From: Propionigenium maris DSM 9537
GTDB taxonomy: Bacteria > Fusobacteriota > Fusobacteriia > Fusobacteriales > Fusobacteriaceae
DNA length: 64,000 bases
Direction of reading: 5' to 3'
NCBI RefSeq assembly: GCF_027925155.1
Contig: NZ_BSDY01000003.1
Coordinates: 1-64,000, forward strand
The notes under the pieces are model-generated. The model had not been told where the DNA came from, did not search any database, and worked only from the letters and a program-made list of their open reading frames with translations. Of this stretch, positions 18,525 through 27,435 are shown piece after piece. Every line of letters begins with the position of its first letter. Position 1 is the first letter of the stretch. The position numbers were made by a program, and so were the translations under genes.

Positions 18525-18546
18525 AAAGCAACGTGACGTTGCATCC
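18525..18546 (+). repeat. Direct repeat copy 2 flanking the nhaC-megL block
   Basis: AAAGCAACGTGACGTTGCAT plus CC. Here GCAACG-TGA-CGTTGC is a perfect hairpin. The other copy is at 15374; the two enclose exactly the nhaC-type gene and megL. Confidence 0.6.
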
Positions 18547-18620
18547 CGACAACTTGTTGGAATCTTGTTGCTTCATATGATTTCTTTATAAATTCTATTC
18601 TTTTCTTAGAATTAAAAAAA

Positions 18621-18642
18621 AGCTAAGTCCTTAGACTTAGCT
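18621..18642 (-). terminator. Terminator after the MarR-type gene
   Basis: AGCTAAGTC and ACTTAGCT pair around a short loop, with TTTTTTT following on the minus strand, immediately after the MarR stop codon. Confidence 0.85.
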
Positions 18643-18644
18643 CT

Positions 18645-19058
18645 TTAAAACTTCCCCTCTTCCAGTACCTTGTTGGCAGCTCTGAAGATTCTCTGGCTTG
18701 CTTCTAGCTCATCGGGATCTACCTTCTTAAACAGTTCACTGAGGAACTTCCCCTTTACTCTCTCTATACCAGTGCAGATTCTTTCTCCCTTTTCAGTTAA
18801 CCTGAGGGTCTTCTGCCTTCCATCCTTCTCTCTTGTAATAAGTTCATTCTTCTCTAGCTTAACTAGGTCTCTGGTCATATATGATGGATCGATGCTCAGC
18901 ATCTTAGAAAAATCCTTGGCAAGCATATTTGGGTTATCCCTTAAAGCTGTAAGGATTACAGAATCCAAGATATTAAGCTCGTCTACCTCCTTCTCACACA
19001 TCCTGATGTACCTGTTAATACCATTTCGAAATTTCATAAATTCTTCTAAATACAGCAT
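18645..19058 (-). CDS. MarR-family transcriptional regulator
   Basis: A 137-residue protein with a winged helix in the middle: the recognition segment is AKDFSKMLSIDPSYMTRDLVKLEKNELI, then the wing REKDGRQKTLRLTEKGER. The length and helical ends fit a MarR dimer. It stands alone, divergent from nothing close, with AT-rich DNA upstream. Its target and ligand are unknown; the nearby megL block is one possible target but there is no direct sign. Confidence 0.82.
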   Translation of the reverse strand: MLYLEEFMKFRNGINRYIRMCEKEVDELNILDSVILTALRDNPNMLAKDFSKMLSIDPSYMTRDLVKLEKNELITREKDGRQKTLRLTEKGERICTGIERVKGKFLSELFKKVDPDELEASQRIFRAANKVLEEGKF

Positions 19059-19534
19059 ATTCTCACCCTCTATGATAAAATTTTTATGTCCAATTAATTA
19101 ATATTCACAATGCTGATTCTAACATAATTTTAATATTGTTAAAATTGATTTTATCAACTTCCCAATATTTATTTTTATCAACTTTCATTATATTATAAGC
19201 TCTTTAAAGAGAACGCACTTTTAAAAGGACGTCATTACCATAATTTTGATACTAACTATGGATATACCGTGATAAATTGGTATTGTAATATTCGCTATTC
19301 TTTAAAAAATTTAAAAAATTTATAATCAAAATCTGAAAAAAATTAGACAAATCCACCTTTACGTTGAGGGAGGATAGGGGACTATCTCAACTTTCCTATA
19401 ACCTCACAGGAGTTAATTCTTAAATTTTTAACACAGATCCTATACTATTCTAAGATTTTTCTAAGATTTGTAGTTTAAAATTAACAGACAGGATCTTTTG
19501 ATCCGTTAAACCTACTCAATAAGGAGGAAAAATA
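19059..19534. other. Intergenic region without a recognised gene
   Basis: Very AT-rich. Visible items are a small hairpin GGATCTTTTGATCC near 19493, a repeated CTAAGATTT near 19450-19467, and a GATAG-GGGA-CTATC hairpin near 19374. None is enough to name a riboswitch or other RNA. Confidence 0.4.
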
Positions 19535-20152
19535 GTGAATATAAGGAGATTTCCAGACTTTCTAAATGATATATTTTGTGGAATTAAAGATAAGGTTGGG
19601 ATAAAGATCCCCAGAGAGGTTGAAGGAGAGATTGCAGATTACTTTGAGGGTTGTTCCCTGGGAAGGTGTGTATCTCCCTCAGAGGATTATAGTGCAGACA
19701 AAGCCATGGAGGATTATATCAACTTTATCTACTGTGCCCTCCTCCTTCAATATATATCCTCTATAAATATAGAGATATATGAGTTTATGGAGGAACTGAA
19801 TAAGTTTAAGACCTGCGTCGGCTCTAAGATTCAGAGGAGCTGCTCCGACCTACACCTTCCAAGAAAGATCAGAGAGTTCGACACCGAATACCTGCCAGAC
19901 TATAAGAACTTGGCAGAGGAGAGCTATAAAAAGCACCATTGCTCCTCAAAAAATATTATGAGAGAGCACAATGAACTAAGAAGAAAACTAATAGGGGAGT
20001 GTGAAGTGGATATACCCTTCAGGGAGAACTCCACAAAAAATAAACGGGCAGCTGTCGGATATCTTTGGAGGCTTTTTTCTGCATTGAGGACAGCTAAAAT
20101 CTCTCAAGACAGCATAGGGGAAAATGTTCCCCACCAACAACACCCACTATAA
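19535..20152 (+). CDS. Protein of unknown function, Cys-rich (205 aa)
   Basis: Not recognised. The GTG start at 19535 is supported by an AAGGAGGAAAAAT ribosome site. The product is soluble, charged and carries nine cysteines, including CSLGRC and a run CSSKNIMREH; no standard metal-binding spacing is clear. A helical middle (EDYINFIYCALLLQYISSINIEIYEFMEEL) may form a coiled bundle. Neighbours give no hint of function: a MarR-type gene on one side and an ABC exporter on the other, both on the opposite strand. Confidence 0.6.
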   Translation: MNIRRFPDFLNDIFCGIKDKVGIKIPREVEGEIADYFEGCSLGRCVSPSEDYSADKAMEDYINFIYCALLLQYISSINIEIYEFMEELNKFKTCVGSKIQRSCSDLHLPRKIREFDTEYLPDYKNLAEESYKKHHCSSKNIMREHNELRRKLIGECEVDIPFRENSTKNKRAAVGYLWRLFSALRTAKISQDSIGENVPHQQHPL

Positions 20153-20156
20153 AAAA

Positions 20157-20176
20157 AGACCTGGCGAACCAGGTCT
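20157..20176 (-). terminator. Terminator hairpin between the unknown gene and the ABC exporter
   Basis: AGACCTGG-CGA-ACCAGGTCT; the minus strand continues into TTTTTTT, so it mainly ends the ABC exporter transcript, 130 bp after its stop. It directly abuts the plus-strand gene stop and could act there as well. Confidence 0.8.
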
Positions 20177-20308
20177 CTTCCATGTTTCAGACAATATCTT
20201 TTTCAGCAGGTAAGCTATACTACCATCTCCGTGTTAACAGGCTATCTAAGATGTATAAAAGATCTGTTTCTTTAGGGAATTCCACTCTATCTCTCTTAAT
20301 AGGTCCCG

Positions 20309-22054
20309 TTAGTCCCCTATAAAGCCGTCCTTCTGACTGTTGTAGAGGGAGCTATACACTCCTCCTACCCTCATAAGCTCATGGTGGCTTCCCTCCTCTA
20401 TTATCCCCTGCTTTCCTATAACCAGAATCCTGTCGGCTCCCTCTACTGTAGTAAGCCTGTGGGCTATGGTCACAGTAGTCCTCCTGTCCTCAGATCCCCT
20501 TGTGAGCTCATAGAGAGCTTCCTGAATATACTTTTCAGTCTGGTTATCCAGGGCTGAAGTGGCCTCATCCAGGATAAGGACCTTGGGATTTTTTACAAAT
20601 ATCCTGGCTATGGATATCCTCTGCTTCTGCCCGCCGCTGAGCTTGACTCCCCTCTCGCCCACAAAGGTATCGAAGCCATTCTCCAGCCCCTCTATAAACT
20701 CAAGGGCATCAGCCCTTCTGGCAGCTTCCCTTATCTCCTCATGGGTAGCATCTAGCCGGCCAAAGGCTATATTCTCCCTGATACTTCCATTAAAGAGGAA
20801 TACGTCCTGCTGGACGATTCCAATATTTTTTCTCAGGGTTTCATCCCTTAATCTTCTTATGTCCACCCCGTCTATGGTAAGCTCTCCCTTGGTCACGTCA
20901 TAAAACCTCGGAATAAGACTACAGATAGTGGACTTTCCCGCTCCGCTCTCTCCCACCAGGGCTATACTCTCCCCTGGGGCAATCCTCAGATTGAAATCTT
21001 TCAGTATATCCTCGCTTCCGTCGTAGGAGAAGGTCACACTATTAAAGTGGAGCTCCCCCTGTACCCTCTCAAGGTCTATGGCATCTGGAGACTCCTCTAT
21101 ATCTGGATCTATCTCCAGTATATCCATAAATCTCTCAAAGCCTGCCATGCCTCCCTGATACATCTCAAGGAGGTTCAGCATCTTTCTGATAGGCTCTAAA
21201 AACCTGTTGGCAAAGAGAAAGAATCCTATAAGGGCTCCCACAGTCATCTCCCCGCCGATGGTCATCATCCCTCCTAAAAGAAGGATGATGATCTGGATCC
21301 CCCCTGAAAACATCCCCATCCCTGCGTGAAGAAGACCCAGAGAGTGAAAGGCTGCAAGAACCGAGGTGACCACATCCATATTCTTCCTGTCAAACTTCTC
21401 ATTTATAAAATCCTGGTTTCCAAAGGCTTTCACCACCCTTATACCGCTCAGGTTGTCCTCTATCTCCGAACTGAGCTCCGCGGAACTCACCCGCGACCTC
21501 CTAAAAGCATCTTCCATAGCCGTGTTATGCTTCAGAGCAAAGATCAGGTAGACTATGAGTATAGCAAATATTATAAGGGTTAACTTTGCATTCACGCTGT
21601 ACATAAAGATAAAGGAACCCACCAGAGTAATAATAGCTATAAAGAGATCCTCTGGACCGTGGTGAGCCAGCTCCGATATAAGCTCCAGATCCCCCATTAT
21701 CCTGGACATCATCTCTCCCGTCTTTACATTGTCGAAGTAGGAGAGGGAGAGCTTCTGCAGGTGCTTGAAGAGATCATTTCTCATATCATACCTTATCTTA
21801 AGCCCCAGCCCGTGCCCCCAGTAGATAACTATATAACTCAGTATATTTCTCACTCCCTGTAAAACTATAAGGAAGATACAGAACTTGAGCAGGAGTCCCA
21901 TATCTCCCCCTGGAAGAACCCTGTCCACAACCCTTTGGGTAAAAACAGGAAATATTAGATCCAGTATAGACATAAAAAAAGCACATCCAAAATCAAGGAT
22001 AAAGAGCTTTTTATGCCTGGTGTAGTAACCAAAAAAATACCTTAACTTTTTCAT
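20309..22054 (-). CDS. ABC exporter half-transporter (MsbA/LmrA-like, permease-ATPase fusion)
   Basis: A 581-residue protein with six membrane helices (residues about 15-300) followed by an ATPase domain: Walker A GESGAGKST, Q-loop QQDVFLFNGS, signature KLSGGQKQRISIAR, Walker B VLILDEATSALD, H-loop IAHRLTT. All catalytic motifs are intact, so it should work as a homodimeric exporter of lipids, drugs or peptides. No partner half-transporter is adjacent. The ribosome site GGGGGAGGG precedes ATG at 22054. Confidence 0.87.
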   Translation of the reverse strand: MKKLRYFFGYYTRHKKLFILDFGCAFFMSILDLIFPVFTQRVVDRVLPGGDMGLLLKFCIFLIVLQGVRNILSYIVIYWGHGLGLKIRYDMRNDLFKHLQKLSLSYFDNVKTGEMMSRIMGDLELISELAHHGPEDLFIAIITLVGSFIFMYSVNAKLTLIIFAILIVYLIFALKHNTAMEDAFRRSRVSSAELSSEIEDNLSGIRVVKAFGNQDFINEKFDRKNMDVVTSVLAAFHSLGLLHAGMGMFSGGIQIIILLLGGMMTIGGEMTVGALIGFFLFANRFLEPIRKMLNLLEMYQGGMAGFERFMDILEIDPDIEESPDAIDLERVQGELHFNSVTFSYDGSEDILKDFNLRIAPGESIALVGESGAGKSTICSLIPRFYDVTKGELTIDGVDIRRLRDETLRKNIGIVQQDVFLFNGSIRENIAFGRLDATHEEIREAARRADALEFIEGLENGFDTFVGERGVKLSGGQKQRISIARIFVKNPKVLILDEATSALDNQTEKYIQEALYELTRGSEDRRTTVTIAHRLTTVEGADRILVIGKQGIIEEGSHHELMRVGGVYSSLYNSQKDGFIGD

Positions 22055-22290
22055 AAACCCTCCCCCGATATTGATAATAAAAAAAAGTATATAATAATCC
22101 CGAAAAAAATAATACCCCCATAAAAAATTTTAAAAACTACCAAAACTTTCATCCCCTCTTAATCTCCTATTATTTCGTACAAAATGTACTATTAATTTTC
22201 AGAAAGTGTTTTTTGACCTCCATCTGCCCGCACTTTCGTGTACACTTTTGATCTAATTTTGATCTTTTTTTGGTTAATTAAAAAACAAAC

Positions 22291-22319
22291 TTGACTATTG
22301 AGTTTGCCGTTGTTATAAT
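22291..22319 (+). promoter_or_regulatory. Sigma-70 promoter of the PEP carboxykinase gene
   Basis: TTGACT at 22291-22296, exactly 17 bp, then TATAAT at 22314-22319. It lies 41 bp upstream of the start codon, followed by GTTAAC and an AGGAGGGG ribosome site. Confidence 0.85.
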
Positions 22320-22359
22320 GCCGTTAACTTGAAACAAACACCAGGAGGGGCAAATTTAT

Positions 22360-24027
22360 ATGAGTACACAATTTGGTTTTAAAAGAGATGAGATTGGAAG
22401 GGGAACTCCAAAGGCTTTTTCCAGAATAAGAACCACAATTGAGACATCCTTTTATAGAAACAATGTAATTAGTGTAAAATCTTTAGAGGAGGCTTACAAT
22501 CTTGCTATGGAATCATCTGGAACTATCGTTACAGATCTTCCGATTCACAGAGCAGAGGAGCTAGGACTTCCAGGAGATTCCAAGGTTTTAATATTCAACG
22601 ACGGTGCCAGAACAGGAAGAACCGCAGCTGCTAGAAAGATCTTAGGTGAAAGACATGTTACTGAGGAAAAATATGAGGGGCTCATTAGAGAAGCCGTTTT
22701 CCAGGGAAGAAATAAAAAGATGTACAGAGCATCTGTATGTGTTGGACTTCACGAGGAGTTCATGGTAAGAGCACACCTTGTAATTCCAGCTGGGTATGAG
22801 AACATCCTCTACTCGTGGATGCTCAACTTCCAGAACTTCAATGAGGAGTTCATTGTAAAGTACGACAACTCCCAGGAGATAGAGGAGGGAGATATCTTTG
22901 TTTACTCCGATCCAGAGTGGGAGAATGAGAATCACCCTCACGGACTTACATTCTTTGACTCTGAGCACAACTGTGCTGCCCTTCTGGGAATGAGATACTT
23001 CGGAGAGCACAAAAAGGGAACTCTTACTCTGGCATGGACAATTGCTTCCAGAGCTGGATACACTCCTTGCCACGGAGGACAGAAAAGATACAACCTTGAA
23101 GATGGAAAAAAGTTCATCGTAGGTGTATTTGGTCTATCTGGTTCTGGTAAGTCCACTATCACCCACGCAAAGCATGGGGACAAGTATGACATCACAGTTC
23201 TCCACGACGATGCCTTCATCATCTCCAATAAGGACGGATCATCTATCTCTATGGAGCCGTCATACTTCGATAAAACACAGGACTACCCTACAGATTCAGA
23301 GGACAACAAGTACCTTCTCACAATGCAGAACTGTGGGGCAACTATGGACAAGGCCGGGCTTATCGTTCCGGTAACTGAGGATATCAGAAATGGTAATGGT
23401 AGAGCTGTTAAATCTAAGTTCTGGTCTCCAAACAGAGCCTATAAATTTGATAAAAAGTGTGATGCTATCTTCTGGCTGATGAAGGATGAGAGTCTTCCAC
23501 CGGTAATAAAGGTTAACTCACCTACTCTGGGAGCTGCCTTCGGAGCTACCCTGGCTACAAAGAGAACCTCAGCTGAGCACCTTCTAAAGGGTGTAGATTC
23601 CAATGAGCTTGTAATTGAGCCATATGCAAATCCATTCAGAACCTACCCACTGGTTCACGATTACAAGAAGTTTAAGTCTCTGTTCAAGGAGAGAGAGATC
23701 GACTGTTATGTTCTTAATACAGGGTTCTTCCTGCATAAGAAGATAACACCTGCTGTTACCCTTGGAATAATAGAGGATATCGTAGAGGGAAAGGCAGAGT
23801 TCCAGAAGCTTGGTCCCTTTGAGAATATAGAGTACTTAGAGGTTCCAGACTATATTCCAGACTTTACAGATGTTTCCTACCTTAACCTGGTAGAGAGCAG
23901 AATCGACAAGAGAGTGGAGTTCATAGGAGAACTGAGAGACTACAATAAGCTGCCATATGAGGCCAGCGAATCACTTCATAAGCTTATGGAGAAAATCCAG
24001 GAGTTAAAAGCTGATATAGCTGAATAG
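22360..24027 (+). CDS. pckA: Phosphoenolpyruvate carboxykinase (ATP type), divergent
   Basis: A 555-residue protein of the ATP-dependent PEPCK family. The phosphate loop is GVFGLSGSGKST near residues 253-262, and the metal/catalytic stretch is TVLHDDAFII where the classical enzyme has LIGDDEH, so it is a divergent branch. Upstream substrate-site arginine and PxH elements are recognisable (CHGGQKRYN). It interconverts oxaloacetate and PEP; in fermenting bacteria it often runs toward oxaloacetate and makes ATP. Codon use is strongly biased and the promoter near-consensus, both fitting an abundant enzyme. It is monocistronic between promoter and terminator. Confidence 0.8.
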   Translation: MSTQFGFKRDEIGRGTPKAFSRIRTTIETSFYRNNVISVKSLEEAYNLAMESSGTIVTDLPIHRAEELGLPGDSKVLIFNDGARTGRTAAARKILGERHVTEEKYEGLIREAVFQGRNKKMYRASVCVGLHEEFMVRAHLVIPAGYENILYSWMLNFQNFNEEFIVKYDNSQEIEEGDIFVYSDPEWENENHPHGLTFFDSEHNCAALLGMRYFGEHKKGTLTLAWTIASRAGYTPCHGGQKRYNLEDGKKFIVGVFGLSGSGKSTITHAKHGDKYDITVLHDDAFIISNKDGSSISMEPSYFDKTQDYPTDSEDNKYLLTMQNCGATMDKAGLIVPVTEDIRNGNGRAVKSKFWSPNRAYKFDKKCDAIFWLMKDESLPPVIKVNSPTLGAAFGATLATKRTSAEHLLKGVDSNELVIEPYANPFRTYPLVHDYKKFKSLFKEREIDCYVLNTGFFLHKKITPAVTLGIIEDIVEGKAEFQKLGPFENIEYLEVPDYIPDFTDVSYLNLVESRIDKRVEFIGELRDYNKLPYEASESLHKLMEKIQELKADIAE

Positions 24028-24031
24028 CAAT

Positions 24032-24060
24032 AAAAAAAAGAGGCAAAGGCCTCTTTTTTT
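24032..24060. terminator. Bidirectional terminator between pckA and the rubredoxin gene
   Basis: AGAGGC-AAAG-GCCTCT flanked by A-run and T-run, so it can stop both converging transcripts. Confidence 0.88.
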
Positions 24061-24242
24061 TATTTGTCACCGTTACGAATAGTGAGATCATCCTCAAATT
24101 CATCTTTATTTGCAGCACATATTGGGCAGATCCAGTCCTCCTCTACATCCTTGAACTCCGTTCCTGCCTCTATTCCGTGCTCTGGATCCCCAATCTTGGG
24201 ATCATATACATAACCGCATATAGTACACACCCATCTCTTCAT
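24060..24242 (-). CDS. Rubredoxin
   Basis: A 60-residue iron protein with the two rubredoxin knuckles [10 protein letters not shown] and [11 protein letters not shown] and the usual [14 protein letters not shown] linker. ATG at 24242 is preferred because GGAGGG lies eight bases before it; a GTG nine bases earlier gives three extra residues but would sit on the ribosome site. It carries single electrons in the cytoplasm, often to peroxide- or oxygen-reducing proteins. It follows the tlpA-ccdA pair on the same strand with a 77-bp gap. Confidence 0.93.
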   Translation of the reverse strand: MKRWVCTICGYVYDPKIGDPEHGIEAGTEFKDVEEDWICPICAANKDEFEDDLTIRNGDK

Positions 24243-24319
24243 CTTACACACCCTCCTCTCTGGTTCTCTATGTGTAAGAATTACTCCTTTTACAGCTCTT
24301 TCCTTTTTATATCTTCAAT

Positions 24320-25051
24320 TTAGAGAAAAAGCCCCTTGAGGAACTCCACTATTTCATCTCTAAATCCCCAGCTGAGAAAGATTGTCATCTTATTCATAGC
24401 AAGGAGGGCTCCCATAGTTATGAGGATTACTCCCCCTATCTTCTCTGAAAAGAGAAAGTTTTTTCTTATGAAGTCAAGCTTATTGCCCTTATCCAGAAGG
24501 AGAGCAAAGATCATAAAGGGGAAACCAAGCCCTAGGGTATAGATCCAGATATAAAGCAGCCCCGTCCACATGGTGTTAGCTACAGCCAGGTATGACATCA
24601 CAGTAAAGAGCACAGGCCCCATGCAGGGGGTCCACCCAAAACCAAAGGCAAAACCAAATAGGTAGGAGGTCCCTACATTTCTCTTCATGAAATGAAAGTT
24701 AAACCTCTTATCGCTATATAGCTTGGTTATCTTAAATACCCCCACCATATGCAGCCCCATTACAATTATAATTCCCCCAAATATCATATTGAGGATATTA
24801 TTTCCTATGAGGTTACTGGCTAGGTTGGTAAAATTAAAGAGCAGAATCTGCAGCGCTGAAAAGGCTGTACCAAAGCCCAGTATAAAAAAGAGGGTATGGA
24901 TAAATACCTTAACCTTGTCCTTGGCACTCCTACTCTCCCCCAATACCATTCCGCTGATATATGAGAGGTAGCTTGGAACCAGGGGAATTATGCAGGGAGC
25001 CAGAAATGTTCCTATCCCCGCTAAAAAAACAATAAATACATTTATCTCCAT
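24320..25051 (-). CDS. ccdA: CcdA-family thiol:disulfide membrane transporter
   Basis: A 243-residue protein with six membrane helices. The redox cysteines are in the family motifs FLAPCIIPLVPSYLSY near residue 19 and GWTPCMGPVL near 140. CcdA passes electrons from cytoplasmic thioredoxin to extracytoplasmic thiol proteins. The gene starts 3 bp after the stop of a TlpA-like thioredoxin gene, which should be its partner. Confidence 0.88.
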   Translation of the reverse strand: MEINVFIVFLAGIGTFLAPCIIPLVPSYLSYISGMVLGESRSAKDKVKVFIHTLFFILGFGTAFSALQILLFNFTNLASNLIGNNILNMIFGGIIIVMGLHMVGVFKITKLYSDKRFNFHFMKRNVGTSYLFGFAFGFGWTPCMGPVLFTVMSYLAVANTMWTGLLYIWIYTLGLGFPFMIFALLLDKGNKLDFIRKNFLFSEKIGGVILITMGALLAMNKMTIFLSWGFRDEIVEFLKGLFL

Positions 25052-25054
25052 CCT

Positions 25055-25543
25055 CTACTCCTTAAGACCCTCTATATCCTCCACAGTCATCCCACTCCAG
25101 TCTGTTGCCCCGTGTATCCTTGCAAGGTTTATTCCATTTTCATCTACAATATACGTTGTAGGAACCACCCTTATAAGAAATTTGTTTGCCAGCCTCTGTC
25201 CCACGTCAAAGTAGTGGGGAAAATCCATGGGATTATCCCTAAAAAACTTATCCACAGCCCTGCCGTCTGTATCTATCATTATGGATACAACATTTACCCT
25301 GTCCCTGTTTGCATTGTAAAACTTGTTTAAAAGGGGCTTTTCCACCTTACAAGGAGGACACCAGCTGGCCCCAAAGTTGTATATGGTAATCTTCCCCAGA
25401 TGCTCCTTGGAGGACCCCACAACCTCACCCTTGGTATTGTAGAGTGTCATCTCTGGAAACTTATCTCCAGCCTCTAGCCCCTCCTTAGCACCAAAAGCCA
25501 TCAGGCTCAGGGATATCAGTAGTATAAACATCAATCTCTTCAT
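25055..25543 (-). CDS. TlpA/ResA-like exported thioredoxin
   Basis: A 162-residue protein with a signal peptide (MKRLMFILLISLSLMAFG) and a thioredoxin fold carrying the active site GASWCPPCKVEKP and the cis-proline element VVPTTYIVDE. It should reduce or isomerise disulfides outside the cytoplasm, recharged by CcdA from the next gene. No cytochrome c maturation genes or methionine sulfoxide reductase are adjacent. Confidence 0.87.
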   Translation of the reverse strand: MKRLMFILLISLSLMAFGAKEGLEAGDKFPEMTLYNTKGEVVGSSKEHLGKITIYNFGASWCPPCKVEKPLLNKFYNANRDRVNVVSIMIDTDGRAVDKFFRDNPMDFPHYFDVGQRLANKFLIRVVPTTYIVDENGINLARIHGATDWSGMTVEDIEGLKE

Positions 25544-25626
25544 TCCAATTCTCCTTTCTCCATTTGATACTGAATTCTATAATTTTTTTCTACCAAAGTC
25601 AATTTCTTATTTGTGGAGTAAAGAAA

Positions 25627-25647
25627 ATCCGAGGGGTTCCCTCGGAT
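25627..25647 (-). terminator. Terminator after the sulfurtransferase gene
   Basis: ATCCGAGG-GGTT-CCCTCGGAT with TTTTC following on the minus strand, 34 bp past the stop. Confidence 0.8.
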
Positions 25648-25680
25648 CTCTCTGTTTATATTTAATTTTTCTGACATCTG

Positions 25681-26505
25681 TTAGTTTTCATCCCTGACTT
25701 CTACAAAGTTCTCATCGTAGCTTATCCAGTCGGAGAACCCTCCGATGTAGATCCTGCTCCTGCCTCCCAGCTCATCATAAACAACATAATCTAAGGCTGC
25801 ATTTATTCCTGAACCGCAGTAGAAGGTAACATCCTCGGACTCTGAAACTCTTCCCATTATCTCCTTGAGCTCCTCTAGGGGCTTCAGTCTTCCCTCGGTA
25901 AGAAGGGATTTAGAGTCGATACAGATAGCCGATGGAATATGTCCCGCTCTGCTGTAGAAGGGCTCATTGTTTCCCAGGTACCTGTCGTGGGAACGGCACT
26001 CTACAAGTACTGAACCCTCTTCCTCTATACTTTCCTTTACTCTCTCTATAGATGAGTAGATATCCTCCCTTACATGAGGTTCATAGCTTCCCTCTCTCCT
26101 TGGTGGAAGTTCAGAGGTAACCTCTCCTCCAGCCTCTAGCCAGGCCTTGTATCCGCCGTTTACTATCCTTACATCAGTATGACCTATATACTTAAACATC
26201 CAAAATGCTCTGGACGCTGTTATCATATTTTCATCGTAGAGCACTACAGTGGTATCCTTACCTATCCCCATAGCCTCTATCTTCCTTACAAACTCCTCTA
26301 CTACAGGTACAGGTCTCGATCCTCCGTGGGTCTCCTTATCTCCTGCAAGATCGGCATCTATATCCAGATAGTATGCCCCGGGGATGTGCCCCTCTCCATA
26401 GGTAGTTCTTCCATACTCATTGTTGTGCAGGTCATACCTCACATCTATCACCACTACACCTTCTAAGTTGTCCATAAGCCACGAGGCTTCTACAAAGTTT
26501 TTCAT
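25681..26505 (-). CDS. sseA: Two-domain sulfurtransferase (thiosulfate/3-mercaptopyruvate type)
   Basis: A 274-residue tandem rhodanese. The N-terminal domain (VVVIDVRYDLHNNEYG...GHIPGAYYLDID) is inactive, with Asp at the usual Cys position (LYDENM); the C-terminal domain carries catalytic Cys230 in FYCGSGINA. The CGSG loop is closer to the mercaptopyruvate than the thiosulfate enzymes. Its function is transfer of sulfane sulfur in the cytoplasm. A lipase gene lies 21 bp upstream on the same strand. Confidence 0.87.
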   Translation of the reverse strand: MKNFVEASWLMDNLEGVVVIDVRYDLHNNEYGRTTYGEGHIPGAYYLDIDADLAGDKETHGGSRPVPVVEEFVRKIEAMGIGKDTTVVLYDENMITASRAFWMFKYIGHTDVRIVNGGYKAWLEAGGEVTSELPPRREGSYEPHVREDIYSSIERVKESIEEEGSVLVECRSHDRYLGNNEPFYSRAGHIPSAICIDSKSLLTEGRLKPLEELKEIMGRVSESEDVTFYCGSGINAALDYVVYDELGGRSRIYIGGFSDWISYDENFVEVRDEN

Positions 26506-26526
26506 GTTACTCCTCCAAAGTATTGT

Positions 26527-27183
26527 TTAATCTGCTCTAAAGCTTCCTCTCTTTATAAAGTTAGCTATGTACTTGGCTGTACCGAGCTTCTTGTGAATCG
26601 CCTTATGATTTAGAGGAAGTACCAGGAAATCCTTAAGGTTTTTAACCCTTACCTCCTCTACCTCCACTCTTCCATCATTTTTTTCAGCCAGAAACCTTCC
26701 AAGAAACATCTCTGGTTCACTTCCTGCTATTGCAGCCACCTCTATATCCTTCCCAGAATAGAGTCTCAGCTCCTGAAACTTCTTCCTCTCAAGGGATTTC
26801 AGTGGTTTATATATCTTTTTCAGAAAGGGAAGATACTTCCCCGCCATATCAGCTAACTTACATCCATTGTTTGGGGTGGATATGAGAACTACCCTGTCCA
26901 CTACCCTTCTCATCCTTCTGTCAGCAAGGGCCGCCCTTATAACAAGTCCTCCCACACTGTGACCGATAAGGATTATCTCATCCCTCTGGCTGATCCCGCT
27001 GTTTTTCAGGTCACAAAGAAGCTCCTTGAGAAGGTATACAGACTCCTCCATATTTCCAAAGGTAAGGGGCATATTGAGGTAGTCCACCACAAAGCCCTCC
27101 TCCTCTAAAAGCTCTCCCAGGGGATACATATCCCTCTCATCTTTATTATAACCATGTAAAAGAATCACTCTATAATCACTCAT
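26527..27183 (-). CDS. Alpha/beta-hydrolase (lipase/PGAP1-like)
   Basis: A 218-residue hydrolase: oxyanion-side motif ILLHGYNKDE near the N-terminus, nucleophile elbow LIGHSVGGLV with the Ser near residue 75, and a later NHKAIHKKL that can supply the histidine. There is no signal peptide. It resembles small esterases of the DUF676/PGAP1 group. It is likely co-transcribed with the sulfurtransferase gene 21 bp downstream. Substrate unknown. Confidence 0.75.
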   Translation of the reverse strand: MSDYRVILLHGYNKDERDMYPLGELLEEEGFVVDYLNMPLTFGNMEESVYLLKELLCDLKNSGISQRDEIILIGHSVGGLVIRAALADRRMRRVVDRVVLISTPNNGCKLADMAGKYLPFLKKIYKPLKSLERKKFQELRLYSGKDIEVAAIAGSEPEMFLGRFLAEKNDGRVEVEEVRVKNLKDFLVLPLNHKAIHKKLGTAKYIANFIKRGSFRAD

Positions 27184-27331
27184 AATATTCTCCTGCTAAA
27201 TCATTGTCCCCTAATTTTAACATAGCAAGGGGGAATTATAAATAAAATTCTTTAAAGAAGTAGTAAATCCCCCTTTAATTTCCTTCTTTAGAGTATAAGG
27301 GATTTCTCTTGAAGGTTTCTCCAATTAAAAG

Positions 27332-27358
27332 AACCCCGGAACGTAATGCTCCGAGGTT
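27332..27358 (-). terminator. Terminator after the 130-aa gene
   Basis: AACCCCGGA and TCCGAGGTT pair with one mismatch around a nine-base loop; the minus strand continues TCTTTTAATT. Confidence 0.65.
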
Positions 27359-27435
27359 ATCCCTATCTAAACTCTATATCTTGGACTTATTTAAAGGGCT
27401 TTCCTTGAACCCTTACCATAATCTGTTAATTCAAG

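Larger units (their letters stand above)
18153..18644. other. Intergenic region upstream of megL
   Basis: About 490 bp without a credible gene. It holds AGAACTTAAAGTTCT, a 15-bp palindrome centred near 18174 and just upstream of the megL ribosome site, the second copy of the 22-bp repeat at 18525, and the terminator of the MarR-type gene. I see no SAM-riboswitch pattern. Confidence 0.5.

Noticed and set aside
18670-19101. 143-aa plus-strand frame over the MarR gene
   Set aside because: Shadow; Ser/Leu-rich mirror of charged helices in the real protein.
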